Positions 1 to 8,500 of a stretch of DNA of 64,000 bases are shown here, piece by piece (the first letter of the stretch is position 1; every line of letters starts with the position of its first letter). Under the pieces are notes generated by a model that was given only the letters and a program-made list of their open reading frames with translations, searched no databases and had not been told where the DNA came from. A program made the position numbers and the translations under genes. The stretch comes from Actinoplanes nipponensis. Its GTDB lineage: Bacteria > Actinomycetota > Actinomycetes > Mycobacteriales > Micromonosporaceae. The stretch is taken from assembly GCF_016862275.1 (NCBI RefSeq), contig NZ_BOMQ01000086.1, forward strand, positions 1 to 64,000, written 5' to 3'.

Positions 1-2480
1 CCGGCGGCCTCGGCCGCGGCCACGACCTGGCGGGTGACGCCCTCGGCCGGGCCGCCGAACAGGTTGCGCATCGTGGCGGTGAAGGCCTCGCGCAGCTCGT
101 CCAGGCCGATGGTGAACTCGTTGTGGATGTCGAGGACCGGCTCCTCCGCGGTGACGCCGATCTGCACGCACGGGACGTTGTGCTCCGCGGCGAGCGCCAC
201 GAACGCCTTGTCGTGCCCGCGCGGGACCGCGACCAGCGCGCGCCCGGCCGACTCGCTGAACAGCCACACGAACGGCGTGGTGGCCGCGTCCTGCTCGGGC
301 AGCATGATCCGGGCGCCGACGTTGCGCCGCAGGCACGACTCGACCAGCACCTGGGCCAGGCCGCCGTCGGAGAGGTCGTGCGCCGCGACGACGTGCTCGC
401 GTTCCGAGGCCTGCGCCATCAGCCGGCCGAGGGCCTGCTCGTGGGCCAGGTCGACCCGGGGCGGACGGCCGCCGAGGTGGCCGTGGGTGACCCACGCCCA
501 CTCGGAGCCGGACAGCTCGCACCGGGTGTCGCCGAGCAGGAAGAGCAGATCGCCCTCCGCGGTCGGCGGCGGCGGGAAGCCCATCGGTACGCGGCGGGCC
601 ACGTCGTTGAGGATGCCCAGCACGCCGACCACCGGGGTGGGATGGATGGCGGCCGCGCCGGTCTGGTTGTAGAAGCTCACGTTGCCGCCGGTGACCGGGA
701 TGCCCAGCTGCTGGCACCCGTCGGCCAGGCCGCGGACGGCCTCGGCGAACTGCCACATCACGGCCGGGTCCTCGGGGGAACCGAAGTTGAGGCAGTCGGT
801 GACCGCGATCGGCTCGGCGCCGGTGACGGCGACATTGCGGTACGCCTCGGCCAGCGCCAGCCGCGCGCCCTCGTACGGGTCCAGCCTCGCGTACCGGCCG
901 TTGCCGTCCACGGACAGCGCCACGCCGAGCCCGGTGCGCTCGTCGATGCGCAGCACGCCGGCGTCCTCGGGCTGGGCGAGCACGGTGTTGCCGAGCACGT
1001 ACCGGTCGTACTGCTCAGTGACCCAGCTCTTGTCGCACAGGTTCGGCGAGGCGATCATGCGCAGCAGCGTCGCGCGCAGCTCGTCCGGGGTGGACGGTCG
1101 CGGCAGCGTCTCGGCCCGGTCGGCCTGCAGCAGGATCAGGTCGGCGGGCTCGCGGATCGGGCGGGCGTAGACCGGGCCGTCGTCGGCGAGCGAGCCGGGC
1201 GGCACGTCCACGACGACGTGGTCGTTCCAGCTGATCACCAGGCGGCCGGGCTGGCCGTCGGTCTCGCTGGGGGTGACCTCGCCGATGTTGGTGGCCCAGA
1301 CGCCCCACTTCTCGGCGACGGCGAGCACCGCGTCGAGCTTCTCCGGCGCGACGATCAGCAGCATGCGCTCCTGCGACTCGCTGGCCAGGATCTCGGTGGG
1401 CGACATCGACGCCTCGCGCAGCGGCACCCGCTCCAGGTAGACCCGCATGCCGGTGCCGGCCGCCGCGGCGGTCTCGGTGAGCGCGCAGGTCAGGCCCGCG
1501 CCGCCGAGGTCCTGGATGCCGACGACCAGGCCGGCGTCGTACAGCTCCAGGCAGCTCTCGATCAGCAGCTTCTCCATGAACGGGTCGCCGACCTGCACCG
1601 ACGGGCGGCGCTGCTCGGCGCCCTCGTCGAAGGTCGCCGACGCCAGGACGGAGACGCCGCCGATGCCGTCGCGCCCGGTGCGCGCGCCGAGCAGCACGAC
1701 GACGTTGCCGACGCCGGCCGCTTCCTTCTTCTGCAGGCGCTCGACCGGCATGACGCCGATGCTCAGCGCGTTGATCAGCGGGTTGCCCTGGTAGCAGGGG
1801 TCGAAGACGATCTCGCCGCCGATGTTGGGCAGGCCCAGGCAGTTGCCGTACCCGCCGATGCCGGCGACGACGCCGGGCAGCACCCGCGCGGTGTCCGGGT
1901 GGTCCGCCGCGCCGAAGCGCAGCGGGTCCATGACCGCGATCGGGCGAGCGCCCATGGCCAGGATGTCGCGGACGATGCCGCCGACGCCGGTGGCCGCGCC
2001 CTGGTAGGGCTCCACGAAGCTCGGGTGGTTGTGCGACTCGACCTTGAAGGTGACCGCGATCTCGTCGGAGATCTGCACGACGCCCGCGTTCTCGCCGATG
2101 CCGGCCAGCATCCGGGTGTTGCGCGGGGCCTTCTCGCCGAACTGGCGCAGGTGCACTTTGCTCGACTTGTAGGAGCAGTGCTCGCTCCACATGATCGAGT
2201 ACATCGCGAGCTCGGAGGCGGTCGGCCGGCGGCCGAGGATCTGCCGGATCCGGTCGTACTCGTCGTCCTTGAGCCCGAGCTCGGTGTGCGGCTGCAGCTC
2301 GTCGCCGGTGTTCAGCGCGCGCTCGATCGTGTCGGGGCCGCCGTCGAACTGATTGATCAGCACATCGGTGGCGGCGAAGCCGGTCGGCTTGGCGACCTGG
2401 CCGGCCGCGGCCGGTGACTGGTTCGGCGCTCCCGGCGGCGACGCCGCGTCGCTGGTCGCCGTGTCGTGCTGGGTGGTCAT
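1..2480 (-). CDS. purL: Phosphoribosylformylglycinamidine synthase subunit PurL (C-terminal end cut by window edge)
   Basis: FGAM synthase large subunit: ATP-dependent amidation of FGAR to FGAM in de novo purine synthesis, using ammonia passed from PurQ with PurS as bridging subunit. The minus frame from ATG 2480 is open to the window edge (826 codons). It contains the catalytic [17 protein letters not shown] loop (about codons 143-159), repeated glycine-rich AIRS-type segments and an [12 protein letters not shown] motif. Small-type PurL is about 740-800 residues, so only the last few residues should be missing. The first 40 residues are Ala/Pro/Gln-rich and look disordered. ATG overlaps the purQ stop as ATGA, which suggests coupled translation in a purS-purQ-purL operon. 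Confidence 0.96.
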   Translation of the reverse strand, partial: MTTQHDTATSDAASPPGAPNQSPAAAGQVAKPTGFAATDVLINQFDGGPDTIERALNTGDELQPHTELGLKDDEYDRIRQILGRRPTASELAMYSIMWSEHCSYKSSKVHLRQFGEKAPRNTRMLAGIGENAGVVQISDEIAVTFKVESHNHPSFVEPYQGAATGVGGIVRDILAMGARPIAVMDPLRFGAADHPDTARVLPGVVAGIGGYGNCLGLPNIGGEIVFDPCYQGNPLINALSIGVMPVERLQKKEAAGVGNVVVLLGARTGRDGIGGVSVLASATFDEGAEQRRPSVQVGDPFMEKLLIESCLELYDAGLVVGIQDLGGAGLTCALTETAAAAGTGMRVYLERVPLREASMSPTEILASESQERMLLIVAPEKLDAVLAVAEKWGVWATNIGEVTPSETDGQPGRLVISWNDHVVVDVPPGSLADDGPVYARPIREPADLILLQADRAETLPRPSTPDELRATLLRMIASPNLCDKSWVTEQYDRYVLGNTVLAQPEDAGVLRIDERTGLGVALSVDGNGRYARLDPYEGARLALAEAYRNVAVTGAEPIAVTDCLNFGSPEDPAVMWQFAEAVRGLADGCQQLGIPVTGGNVSFYNQTGAAAIHPTPVVGVLGILNDVARRVPMGFPPPPTAEGDLLFLLGDTRCELSGSEWAWVTHGHLGGRPPRVDLAHEQALGRLMAQASEREHVVAAHDLSDGGLAQVLVESCLRRNVGARIMLPEQDAATTPFVWLFSESAGRALVAVPRGHDKAFVALAAEHNVPCVQIGVTAEEPVLDIHNEFTIGLDELREAFTATMRNLFGGPAEGVTRQVVAAAEAA

Positions 2481-3190
2481 CGCTGGGCTCCCCCTGTGAG
2501 CTGCCCGCCCGCGGCCGACCCGGCCAGGTACCGCAGGGCTGAGGTGAAGAAGCCGAGGCCGTCGAGCGACGGACCGGTCAGCGCCTCCACCGCGTGTTCC
2601 GGGTGCGGCATGATGCCGACCACGTTGCCGGCCGCGTTGGTGATCGCGGCGATGTCGCGCTGGGAGCCGTTCGGGTTGCCCCGCGTGTAGCGGGCCACGA
2701 CCCGGCCCTCGGCCTCGAGCTCGTCGAGCGTGCGCTCGTCGGCGACGAAGCAGCCCTCGCCGTTCTTCACCGGGACGAGGATCTCCTGGCCCTCGGTGAA
2801 GCTGTTCGTCCACGCCGTGGCGGTGCCGGCGATGCGCAGGTGCTGGTCGCGGTTGCGGAAGTGCAGGTGCTGGTTGCGGGTGAGCGCGCCGGGCAGCAGG
2901 TGGGCCTCGCAGAGGATCTGGAAGCCGTTGCAGATCCCGAGCACCGGCAGCCCGCCGCGGGCGGCGTCGGCCACGCTCTCCATGACCGGAGCGAACCGGG
3001 CGATCGCGCCGCAGCGCAGGGCGTCGCCGTAGGAGAAGCCGCCGGGCAGGACCACGGCGTCGACGCCGTGCAGGTCCGGATCGCCGTGCCAGAGACGGAC
3101 GGCCTCGCCGCCGGCGATCCGCACGGCGCGGGCCGCGTCACCGTCGTCGAGGGAACCGGGGAAGGTGACGACTCCGATCCGCATGGTCAC
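2477..3190 (-). CDS. purQ: Phosphoribosylformylglycinamidine synthase subunit PurQ
   Basis: Class I glutamine amidotransferase subunit that hydrolyses glutamine to supply ammonia to PurL. Reading from GTG 3190 gives 237 residues. Visible are the N-terminal [12 protein letters not shown] strand, GGFSYGD (oxyanion region), the nucleophile elbow GICNGFQ with Cys, and the C-terminal MPHPEHA that completes the Cys-His-Glu triad. GTG 3190 overlaps the purS stop by 4 nt (GTGA). An alternative ATG at 3184 gives the usual MRIGVV start; no good Shine-Dalgarno decides between them. The 3' end overlaps purL by 4 nt. Confidence 0.95.
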   Translation of the reverse strand: MTMRIGVVTFPGSLDDGDAARAVRIAGGEAVRLWHGDPDLHGVDAVVLPGGFSYGDALRCGAIARFAPVMESVADAARGGLPVLGICNGFQILCEAHLLPGALTRNQHLHFRNRDQHLRIAGTATAWTNSFTEGQEILVPVKNGEGCFVADERTLDELEAEGRVVARYTRGNPNGSQRDIAAITNAAGNVVGIMPHPEHAVEALTGPSLDGLGFFTSALRYLAGSAAGGQLTGGAQR

Positions 3191-3453
3191 GCGCTCATCG
3201 GGGCGGAGTCACCGGCCGGCTCGTCGACCCGGATCGAGAAGTCCTCGATGACCGGGTTGGCGAGCAGCTTGTCGGCGATCTCACGGGCCGTCTCGAGGTC
3301 GGGTTCTCCGTCGAACTCGATCTCGATCCGGCGCCCGATGCGGACGGAGGAGATGTCGTTGACCCCGAGCCGCGGCAGCGCGTTGGCGACTGCCTGGCCC
3401 TGCGGATCGAGGATCTCCGGCTTGAGCATGACGTCGACGACGACGCGAGCCAC
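3187..3453 (-). CDS. purS: Phosphoribosylformylglycinamidine synthase subunit PurS
   Basis: Small dimeric bridging subunit of the three-part FGAM synthase. It is 88 residues, the family's usual size, beginning [19 protein letters not shown] and containing the typical LP-x-LG-x-x-x-I-S-S-V-R-I-G stretch. The open frame extends further upstream, but GTG 3453 is preceded by CAGGAG with about 5 nt spacing and matches the family N-terminus. It is the first gene of purS-purQ-purL, so the operon promoter should lie in 3454-3776. Confidence 0.95.
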   Translation of the reverse strand: MARVVVDVMLKPEILDPQGQAVANALPRLGVNDISSVRIGRRIEIEFDGEPDLETAREIADKLLANPVIEDFSIRVDEPAGDSAPMSA

Positions 3454-3776
3454 GGGCACTCCTGACTGTGTAGGTGCGCAGTTGGGTGGCCCTCTAAGGG
3501 GCGAGCGGGCAAAGCCTACCTTGTACGACTGCTGATCGGCCCATCGGCCGGTGTCGGCAGGCTGACGCAAACGCCGCTGAGCAGCCAATCTCGGTCGTGA
3601 TCTCCGCCACGCCAAGATCACTCTTCGGGGTGACCGGGTCACCCTGCGCGCCGTTCCCCATCCCACGGTGATAGGTGTCAATTGAAGTCTTGTCCCGGAA
3701 CCCGCCCGGCCCTAGCGTTCAGTAGATCAAGTTCGATGCATCCCCCCATCGACAGGAATCTCGGAAGGAGCCCGGC
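3454..3776. other. Divergent intergenic region between purS and the secreted protease
   Basis: This 323-base stretch has no gene I can support. It must hold the purSQL promoter on the minus strand, where I find no convincing -35/-10 pair, and the protease promoter on the plus strand, annotated separately. The open frame running upstream of purS through this region has no start site with a ribosome binding site. Confidence 0.5.
3690..3718 (+). promoter_or_regulatory. Candidate promoter of the secreted protease gene
   Basis: TTGTCC (3690-3695) and TAGCGT (3713-3718) are separated by 17 bp, a sensible housekeeping-sigma arrangement. They lie about 60 nt before the protease GTG start, which has its own GGAAGGAG ribosome binding site. 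Called by eye only. Confidence 0.4.
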
Positions 3777-4460
3777 GTGCGCATCCGCATCGTCGTCGCC
3801 TCTCTGGCCGCCGCCCTGACCGGCGCCGTGGCCGTCCCCGCCGCCGCCAACGCCGTCGAACCCGGCCCCGACTACATCATCGGCGGCAGCACCGTCGCGT
3901 CGGCGCCCTGGGCCGCCGCGGTGTTCAGCAACGGCAGCTTCACCTGCTCCGGCACGATCATCTCGGCGAACTACGTGCTGACCGCCCGGCACTGCATCAA
4001 CGGCACGATGTCGGTACGGGTCGGCAGCGTCAGCCGTACGTCGGGCGGCGTCACCCGCACGGTGAGCTCCACCACCACCCGTAACGACCTGGCCCTGATG
4101 CGCCTGAGCAGCGCCGTCTCGACCAGCTACATGCCGCTGTCCAGCGCGTACCCGCCGGTGGGCTCGACCAACTCGCTCTACGGCTGGGGCCAGACGTGCT
4201 ACAGCGGTTGCGGCGCCTCGGCGACGCTGAAGACCGCCACCGTCCAGGTCACCTCGACCAACGTCACCGACGCGTACGGCGGCCGGGCCATCGCCTCCAC
4301 CGCGATCAGCGGCAACGCGTGGCGCGGCGACTCCGGCGGCCCGCAGGTCTACAACGGCGCGCAGGTCGGCGTGGCATCGACCGCGGACGGCCAGAGCCGG
4401 CAGTACTACGGCAGCGTGGCCTACAACCGGGCGTGGATCACCTCGGTCGCGGGCGTCTGA
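3777..4460 (+). CDS. Secreted trypsin-fold (S1) serine protease, non-trypsin S1 pocket
   Basis: Extracellular S1-family endopeptidase of 227 residues. A Sec-type signal peptide ends near ANA at residue 26. A short propeptide precedes the mature N-terminus IIGG (34-37). Catalytic residues can be placed: His72 in TARHC, Asp104 in RNDLAL, Ser186 in GDSGGP. The residue six before Ser186 (chymotrypsin position 189) is Asn180, not the Asp of trypsin, so Arg/Lys specificity is not expected. The Cys normally at position 191 is Trp182, so that disulfide is absent. The GTG start has GGAAGGAG 6 nt upstream. It stands alone, divergent from purSQL and convergent with purB. Confidence 0.9.
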   Translation: MRIRIVVASLAAALTGAVAVPAAANAVEPGPDYIIGGSTVASAPWAAAVFSNGSFTCSGTIISANYVLTARHCINGTMSVRVGSVSRTSGGVTRTVSSTTTRNDLALMRLSSAVSTSYMPLSSAYPPVGSTNSLYGWGQTCYSGCGASATLKTATVQVTSTNVTDAYGGRAIASTAISGNAWRGDSGGPQVYNGAQVGVASTADGQSRQYYGSVAYNRAWITSVAGV

Positions 4461-4467
4461 GAATTCC

Positions 4468-4505
4468 GTCGGGGGGCGGTGAGACCCGCTCCGCCGCCCC
4501 CTGAC
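4468..4505. terminator. Hairpin between convergent protease and purB genes
   Basis: The arm GTCGGGGGGCGG (4468-4479) pairs with CCGCCCCCTGAC (4494-4505) at 11 of 12 positions. It lies directly between the two convergent stop codons, so it could terminate both. There is no U-tract, as is usual in G+C-rich actinobacteria. Confidence 0.65.
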
Positions 4506-4516
4506 GGCATCACGTT

Positions 4517-5938
4517 CTAGAGGATCGCCGCGGGCGTGTACTTGGCCGCCTCCGGGTGCTCGGCGACGATCGCCGCCACCCGTTCCGCCACCGCCCGCAC
4601 CTGGGCCGGCGCCGCGCCCACGAAGGCCGCGCGGTCGGCCACCAGCGCGTCGATCTCCGTCCGCGAGAGCCCCAGCCGGCCGTCGGCGGCCAGGCGGTCG
4701 AAGAGGTCGTTCCCGGCCAGGCCCTTCTCGCGCATGGCCAGCGCCACCGCCACCGCGTGTTCCTTGATCACCTCGTGCGCCACCTCCCGGCCGACGCCCT
4801 TGCGCACGGCCGCGACCAGCAGCTTCGTGGTGGTGAGGAACGGCAGGAAGCGGTCCAGCTCGCGGGCGATGACCGCCGGGTACGCGCCGAACTCGTCGAG
4901 CACGGTCAGGAAGGTCTGGAACAACCCGTCGGTGGCGAAGAACGCGTCCGGCAGGGCCACCCGGCGCACCACCGAGCAGGAGACGTCACCCTCGTTCCAC
5001 TGGTCGCCGGCCAGCTCGCCGACCATCGACAGGTAGCCCCGCACGATCACCGCGAGGCCGTTGACCCGCTCGGAGGACCGGGTGTTCATCTTGTGCGGCA
5101 TCGCCGACGAGCCGACCTGACCGGCCTTGAAACCCTCGGTGACCAGCTCCTGGCCGACCATCAGGCGGATCGTGGTGGCCAGCGACGACGGGGCCGCGAC
5201 GACCTGGGCCAGCGCGGAGACCACGTCGAAGTCGAGCGAGCGCGGGTAGACCTGGCCGACGCTGGTCAGCACCCGCTCGAAGCCGAGGTGCGCGGCGACC
5301 TTGCGCTCCAGCTCGGCCAGCTTGTCCGCGTCCCCGTCGAGCAGGTCGAGCTGGTCGGCGGCGGTGCCGACCGGGCCCTTGACCCCGCGCAGGGGGTAGC
5401 GCCGGAGCAGGTCGTCCAGGCGCTCGTAGGCGATCAGCAGCTCCTCGGCCGCGCTCGCGAACCGCTTGCCCAGCGTGGTGGCCTGGGCCGCGACGTTGTG
5501 CGACCGGCCGGTCAGCACCAGGTCGCTGTACTCCACGGCCCGCTCGGTCAGCCGGGCCAGGGTGGTGACGATCCGGCCGCGGACGAGCTCCAGCGAGGCC
5601 CGGATCTGCAACTGCTCGACGTTCTCGGTGAGGTCGCGGGAGGTCATGCCCTTGTGGATGTGCTCGTGCCCGGCGAGCGCGCTGAACTCCTCGATGCGTG
5701 CCTTCACGTCGTGCCGGGTGACCCGCTCCCGGGCGGCGATGCTGGCGAGGTCGACGTCGTCGACCACTGCCTCGTACGCCTCGACCACCCCGTCCGGCAG
5801 CGCCACCCCGAGGTCCTGCTGGGCCCGCAGGACCGCCAGCCAGAGCCGGCGCTCCATCCGGATCTTCTCCTCCGGCGACCAGAGGTCGACGAGGTCGGCG
5901 GACGCGTAGCGGCTGGCGAGAACGTTCGGGATGCTCAC
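4517..5938 (-). CDS. purB: Adenylosuccinate lyase
   Basis: Cleaves SAICAR to AICAR and adenylosuccinate to AMP, releasing fumarate, so it acts twice in purine synthesis. It is 473 residues, a fumarase/aspartase-superfamily protein. The superfamily signature GSSAMPHKMN lies at 276-285, with the conserved HIHKGMTSRD (about 93-102) and TGRSHNVAAQ (143-152, catalytic His) segments. GTG 5938 overlaps the stop of the upstream MFS gene by 4 nt (GTGA). purB is thus translated last in a three-gene unit with a transporter and an HTH regulator, an unusual setting for a housekeeping purine gene. Confidence 0.95.
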   Translation of the reverse strand: MSIPNVLASRYASADLVDLWSPEEKIRMERRLWLAVLRAQQDLGVALPDGVVEAYEAVVDDVDLASIAARERVTRHDVKARIEEFSALAGHEHIHKGMTSRDLTENVEQLQIRASLELVRGRIVTTLARLTERAVEYSDLVLTGRSHNVAAQATTLGKRFASAAEELLIAYERLDDLLRRYPLRGVKGPVGTAADQLDLLDGDADKLAELERKVAAHLGFERVLTSVGQVYPRSLDFDVVSALAQVVAAPSSLATTIRLMVGQELVTEGFKAGQVGSSAMPHKMNTRSSERVNGLAVIVRGYLSMVGELAGDQWNEGDVSCSVVRRVALPDAFFATDGLFQTFLTVLDEFGAYPAVIARELDRFLPFLTTTKLLVAAVRKGVGREVAHEVIKEHAVAVALAMREKGLAGNDLFDRLAADGRLGLSRTEIDALVADRAAFVGAAPAQVRAVAERVAAIVAEHPEAAKYTPAAIL

Positions 5939-7236
5939 CGGGACGATTCTTCCATGACCGGCTCGGCGGGCCGTGGGCTCGTGGCCGGGCGGTGCCGCAG
6001 GTTACGCACGTCCCGGCTGGCCAGCATGGCGGCGACCGCCAGCCCGATCAGGACGGCGGCGCCGACCAGCGTCGGCTCGACGCCGACGGCCTGGGCGATC
6101 GGCCCGGCCGCGACCTGGCCGACCGGGATCGCGACGAAGGACCCGACCATGTCGTACGAGTAGACCCGCGCGAGTTTGTCGGCGGGGACGTGCTCCTGCA
6201 TCGACGTCTCCCAGGCCACCACGAACTGCTCGATGCCCAGCCCGGCCAGGAAGGCCGCCGCGAGCAGCAGTCCGAGGTGGGGCCGGACGCCCAGGGTCAG
6301 CACGGGCAGCACCTCGAAGGCGGTGCACAGGACGCCGAGGAACAGCAGCCGGCTGACGGTCACCCGCATCGCCACGAGCGCGCCGAGCATCATGCCCAGG
6401 GTCTGCGCGGCGAGCACGAAGCCCCAGGCCCGGCGCCCGACAGTGGCGTCGGCGACGACCGGGCCGAGGACCGACATGCCACCGCTGAGGGCGACGTTGA
6501 TCGCCGCGAACGCGGTGACGACGACCCAGAGCCAGGTACGGCTGCGGAACTCGCTCCAGCCGGACCGCAGGTCGGCCAGGATCCCCGTGCGCTCCGGCTC
6601 CGCCGGTGGGCCGGCACCGGTCGCAGCGGCCGCCGACGGGGCGGCTGTGGTGGCGCCGGCCGGCACGCGCAGCAGCGCGAACGCCCCGGCCGAGAGCAGG
6701 AACGTCACGGCGTCGACGGCGATGCCCCACCCCGGGCCCACGCCGGCCACGATCACGCCGCCGAGCGGGGCGCCGACGATGTAGGCGCCGTTGAACGCCA
6801 GCCGGCTCAGGGCGATGGCCTGCTGGCGGATCCCGGCCGGGACGAGCTGCGGCAGGATCGACGACGAGGCGGGCAGGGCCAGCGCGCTGACCATGCCGTT
6901 GACCGCCGAGATGCCGATCAGCAGCGGGATGGTCGCCGTACCGGAGAGGATCAGCGCGGCCACCGCGCCCTGGGTGACCGCCGCCGCGAGGCTCGACCCG
7001 ACCATCAGCCGGTGTTTCGGCATCCGGTCGGCCAGCGCGCCGCCGAAGAGCAGGAACAGCACGTTGACCAGCATTCGGGCGCCGACGACCAGGCCGAGGT
7101 CGCGCGGCGAGCCGGTGAGGTCGAGGACGGCGAACGCCAGCGCGACGGGGGCGACCGCGTTGCCGAACGTGTTGATCGTGCGGCCGGCCAGCAGGAAGCG
7201 GAAGGGCGTGTGCCGCAGCGGCGCCAGGAAGCTCAC
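5935..7236 (-). CDS. MFS transporter (efflux type)
   Basis: Major facilitator protein of 433 residues with about 12 hydrophobic segments, an ALADRMPKHR loop between the second and third helices (MFS motif A region) and a central cytoplasmic Ala/Pro-rich loop. It resembles the Enterobactin-exporter/MFS_3 type of drug efflux permease; the substrate cannot be read. The frame stays open to 7380, but GTG 7236 overlaps the stop of the upstream regulator by 4 nt (GTGA) and begins the real protein (SFLAPLRHTPFRFLLAGR). The stop overlaps purB in the same way. It is probably regulated by the HTH protein ahead of it. Confidence 0.88.
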   Translation of the reverse strand: MSFLAPLRHTPFRFLLAGRTINTFGNAVAPVALAFAVLDLTGSPRDLGLVVGARMLVNVLFLLFGGALADRMPKHRLMVGSSLAAAVTQGAVAALILSGTATIPLLIGISAVNGMVSALALPASSSILPQLVPAGIRQQAIALSRLAFNGAYIVGAPLGGVIVAGVGPGWGIAVDAVTFLLSAGAFALLRVPAGATTAAPSAAAATGAGPPAEPERTGILADLRSGWSEFRSRTWLWVVVTAFAAINVALSGGMSVLGPVVADATVGRRAWGFVLAAQTLGMMLGALVAMRVTVSRLLFLGVLCTAFEVLPVLTLGVRPHLGLLLAAAFLAGLGIEQFVVAWETSMQEHVPADKLARVYSYDMVGSFVAIPVGQVAAGPIAQAVGVEPTLVGAAVLIGLAVAAMLASRDVRNLRHRPATSPRPAEPVMEESSR

Positions 7237-7781
7237 GACTCGGCCATCCGGAACATCGCGATGGTGGTGCTGGTGCGGATCGTGCCGGGGGTGTGCGGCG
7301 GCCGCGCGGCGGCGTGCAGATCGCGGCTGAGCTCGGTGATCCGGTCCCGGATGGCGCGCCAGGCGTCCGGATCGACCCACAGCTCGGCGTCGGTCATCGA
7401 GCCGCCGACGGACCAGTCGGCGGCGGCGGTACGCCGGATCAGCTCGTTGGCGACCACGGCGAACAGGGCCCGCTGCGAGTCGGCGCCGTGCTCGCCCAGC
7501 ATGGTCTCGCGGTCGCGGTCCCGGGAGCGCTCGGCGTCGTAGCGGTAGCGCTTGGCGACGCCGCCCCGGATGCGCTCCTCGGCGGCCTGCACGATGAGCC
7601 CGGCGGCGAGCAGGTTGCGCAGGTGGTAGCTGGCGTTGGCGTGGGTGAGCCCGAGCTCGCGGGCGATGTCGGCGGCGGTGAGCGAGGCGCCGGTCAGCAG
7701 GGACAGCATGCGCAGGCGGACCGGGTGGGCCATCGCCCGCAGCGCGGCCTGGCGGGACTCGGGAGGGTCTCCCAAAGACAT
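7233..7781 (-). CDS. ArsR-like winged-helix transcriptional regulator
   Basis: 182 residues. The N-terminal winged helix spans about residues 10-80: RAMAHPVRLRMLSLL, then LTAADIARELGLTHANASYHLRNL as recognition helix, then a basic wing. The C-terminal half is not metal-binding in appearance and resembles the helix_turn_helix_5-type regulators that sit beside MFS genes. The frame extends upstream to 7841, but ATG 7781 is chosen because a TAAACT box lies exactly 7 nt before it and there is no Shine-Dalgarno, the leaderless pattern. Its 3' end overlaps the MFS start by 4 nt. Likely controls itself and the exporter, and therefore possibly purB. Confidence 0.83.
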   Translation of the reverse strand: MSLGDPPESRQAALRAMAHPVRLRMLSLLTGASLTAADIARELGLTHANASYHLRNLLAAGLIVQAAEERIRGGVAKRYRYDAERSRDRDRETMLGEHGADSQRALFAVVANELIRRTAAADWSVGGSMTDAELWVDPDAWRAIRDRITELSRDLHAAARPPHTPGTIRTSTTIAMFRMAES

Positions 7782-7788
7782 GATGGGG

Positions 7789-7818
7789 AGTTTAGGGGAG
7801 ACGGGGCTCACCCTCCAA
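7789..7818 (-). promoter_or_regulatory. Leaderless promoter of the regulator-MFS-purB unit
   Basis: On the minus strand TTGGAG (7818-7813), an 18-bp spacer, TAAACT (7794-7789), then 7 nt and ATG 7781. A TANNNT box 7 nt before the start codon places transcription initiation at or next to the A of ATG. Confidence 0.6.
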
Positions 7819-7869
7819 CACTTCTTTGGTGGTTGAGACACTGCGGGACGACGCGGTTGTCGCTAGGGT

Positions 7870-7881
7870 TACTCGCGAGTA
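7870..7881. promoter_or_regulatory. Perfect 12-bp palindrome upstream of the SCP2 gene
   Basis: TACTCGCGAGTA is its own reverse complement. It lies 27 bp before the SCP2 ATG, where it would overlap a promoter (TTGTCG at 7857-7862 and TAGGTC at 7880-7885, 17-bp spacing). It looks like a repressor operator, perhaps for a TetR-type protein; the cognate factor is not identifiable here. Confidence 0.45.
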
Positions 7882-7908
7882 GGTCTGGCTCATTCGAAAG
7901 GTCCACCG

Positions 7909-8361
7909 ATGACTGATTTCAGCCCCGAGTCCCTCGCCTCGATCGGCCCGAAGGAGTTCACGGAGCTCGTCAAGGCCACCCCGGACTCGAAGATCGCCGA
8001 AGTGATGGCCTCCGAGGGCCGCGGCAAGATTCTGGACGAGGTGTTCAACCGGATGCCGTCGCTGTTCCGCGCCGACCGCGCCGGCGCGACCCAGGCGGTC
8101 ATTCACTGGACCATCACGGGTGGCCCGGCCGGCGGCACGGACACCTACGAGACGGTGATCGAGAACGGCGCCTGCACGGTCACGAACCAGCCGGTCCGCG
8201 AGCCGAAGCTGGCCATGACGATGGACCCGGTGACGTTCCTGAAGGTGGTCACCGGCGACGGCAACCCGATGATGATGTTCATGACCGGCAAGATCAAGGC
8301 CAAGGGCGACCTCGGCCTCGCCGCCCAGGTGGCGAAGCTCTTCGACATCCCGAAGAACTGA
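7909..8361 (+). CDS. SCP2 sterol-binding domain protein
   Basis: 150 residues forming one SCP2-like lipid-carrier domain. The N-terminal helix region (residues 1-55) is followed by alternating strands (AVIHWTITGG, DTYETVIENGACTVTN), an LAMTMDPVTFLKVVTGDGNP stretch and the terminal GKIKAKGDLGLAAQVAKLF helix typical of SCP2. No signal peptide, so cytoplasmic. Such proteins bind fatty acyl or other hydrophobic ligands non-covalently; the ligand cannot be predicted. ATG has AAAGG 8 nt upstream. It is monocistronic, with a palindromic operator candidate before it and a terminator after it. Confidence 0.85.
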   Translation: MTDFSPESLASIGPKEFTELVKATPDSKIAEVMASEGRGKILDEVFNRMPSLFRADRAGATQAVIHWTITGGPAGGTDTYETVIENGACTVTNQPVREPKLAMTMDPVTFLKVVTGDGNPMMMFMTGKIKAKGDLGLAAQVAKLFDIPKN

Positions 8362-8376
8362 TCGGTCGCCGGTCCC

Positions 8377-8410
8377 GCCCCGCCGGGCACGTCTCGGCGG
8401 GGCGTCTTCA
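8377..8410 (+). terminator. Rho-independent-type terminator after the SCP2 gene
   Basis: GCCCCGCC (8377-8384) pairs perfectly with GGCGGGGC (8396-8403) around an 11-nt loop and is followed by GTCTTC. It starts 16 bp after the SCP2 stop codon. Confidence 0.7.
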
Positions 8411-8500
8411 TGAGGTACGGGCACAGCGAAGCACCGCTCCCACGAGGCGATGCCCGTGCCCCCTCCGGGCCGTTGGGCGCCGCCGGTCCGAAGCGGTGGT

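Noticed and set aside
123-2417. 764-codon plus-strand open frame opposite purL
   Set aside because: Shadow frame in G+C-rich DNA; His/Arg/Asp/Ala-skewed translation without domains, while the minus strand encodes a complete PurL motif set.
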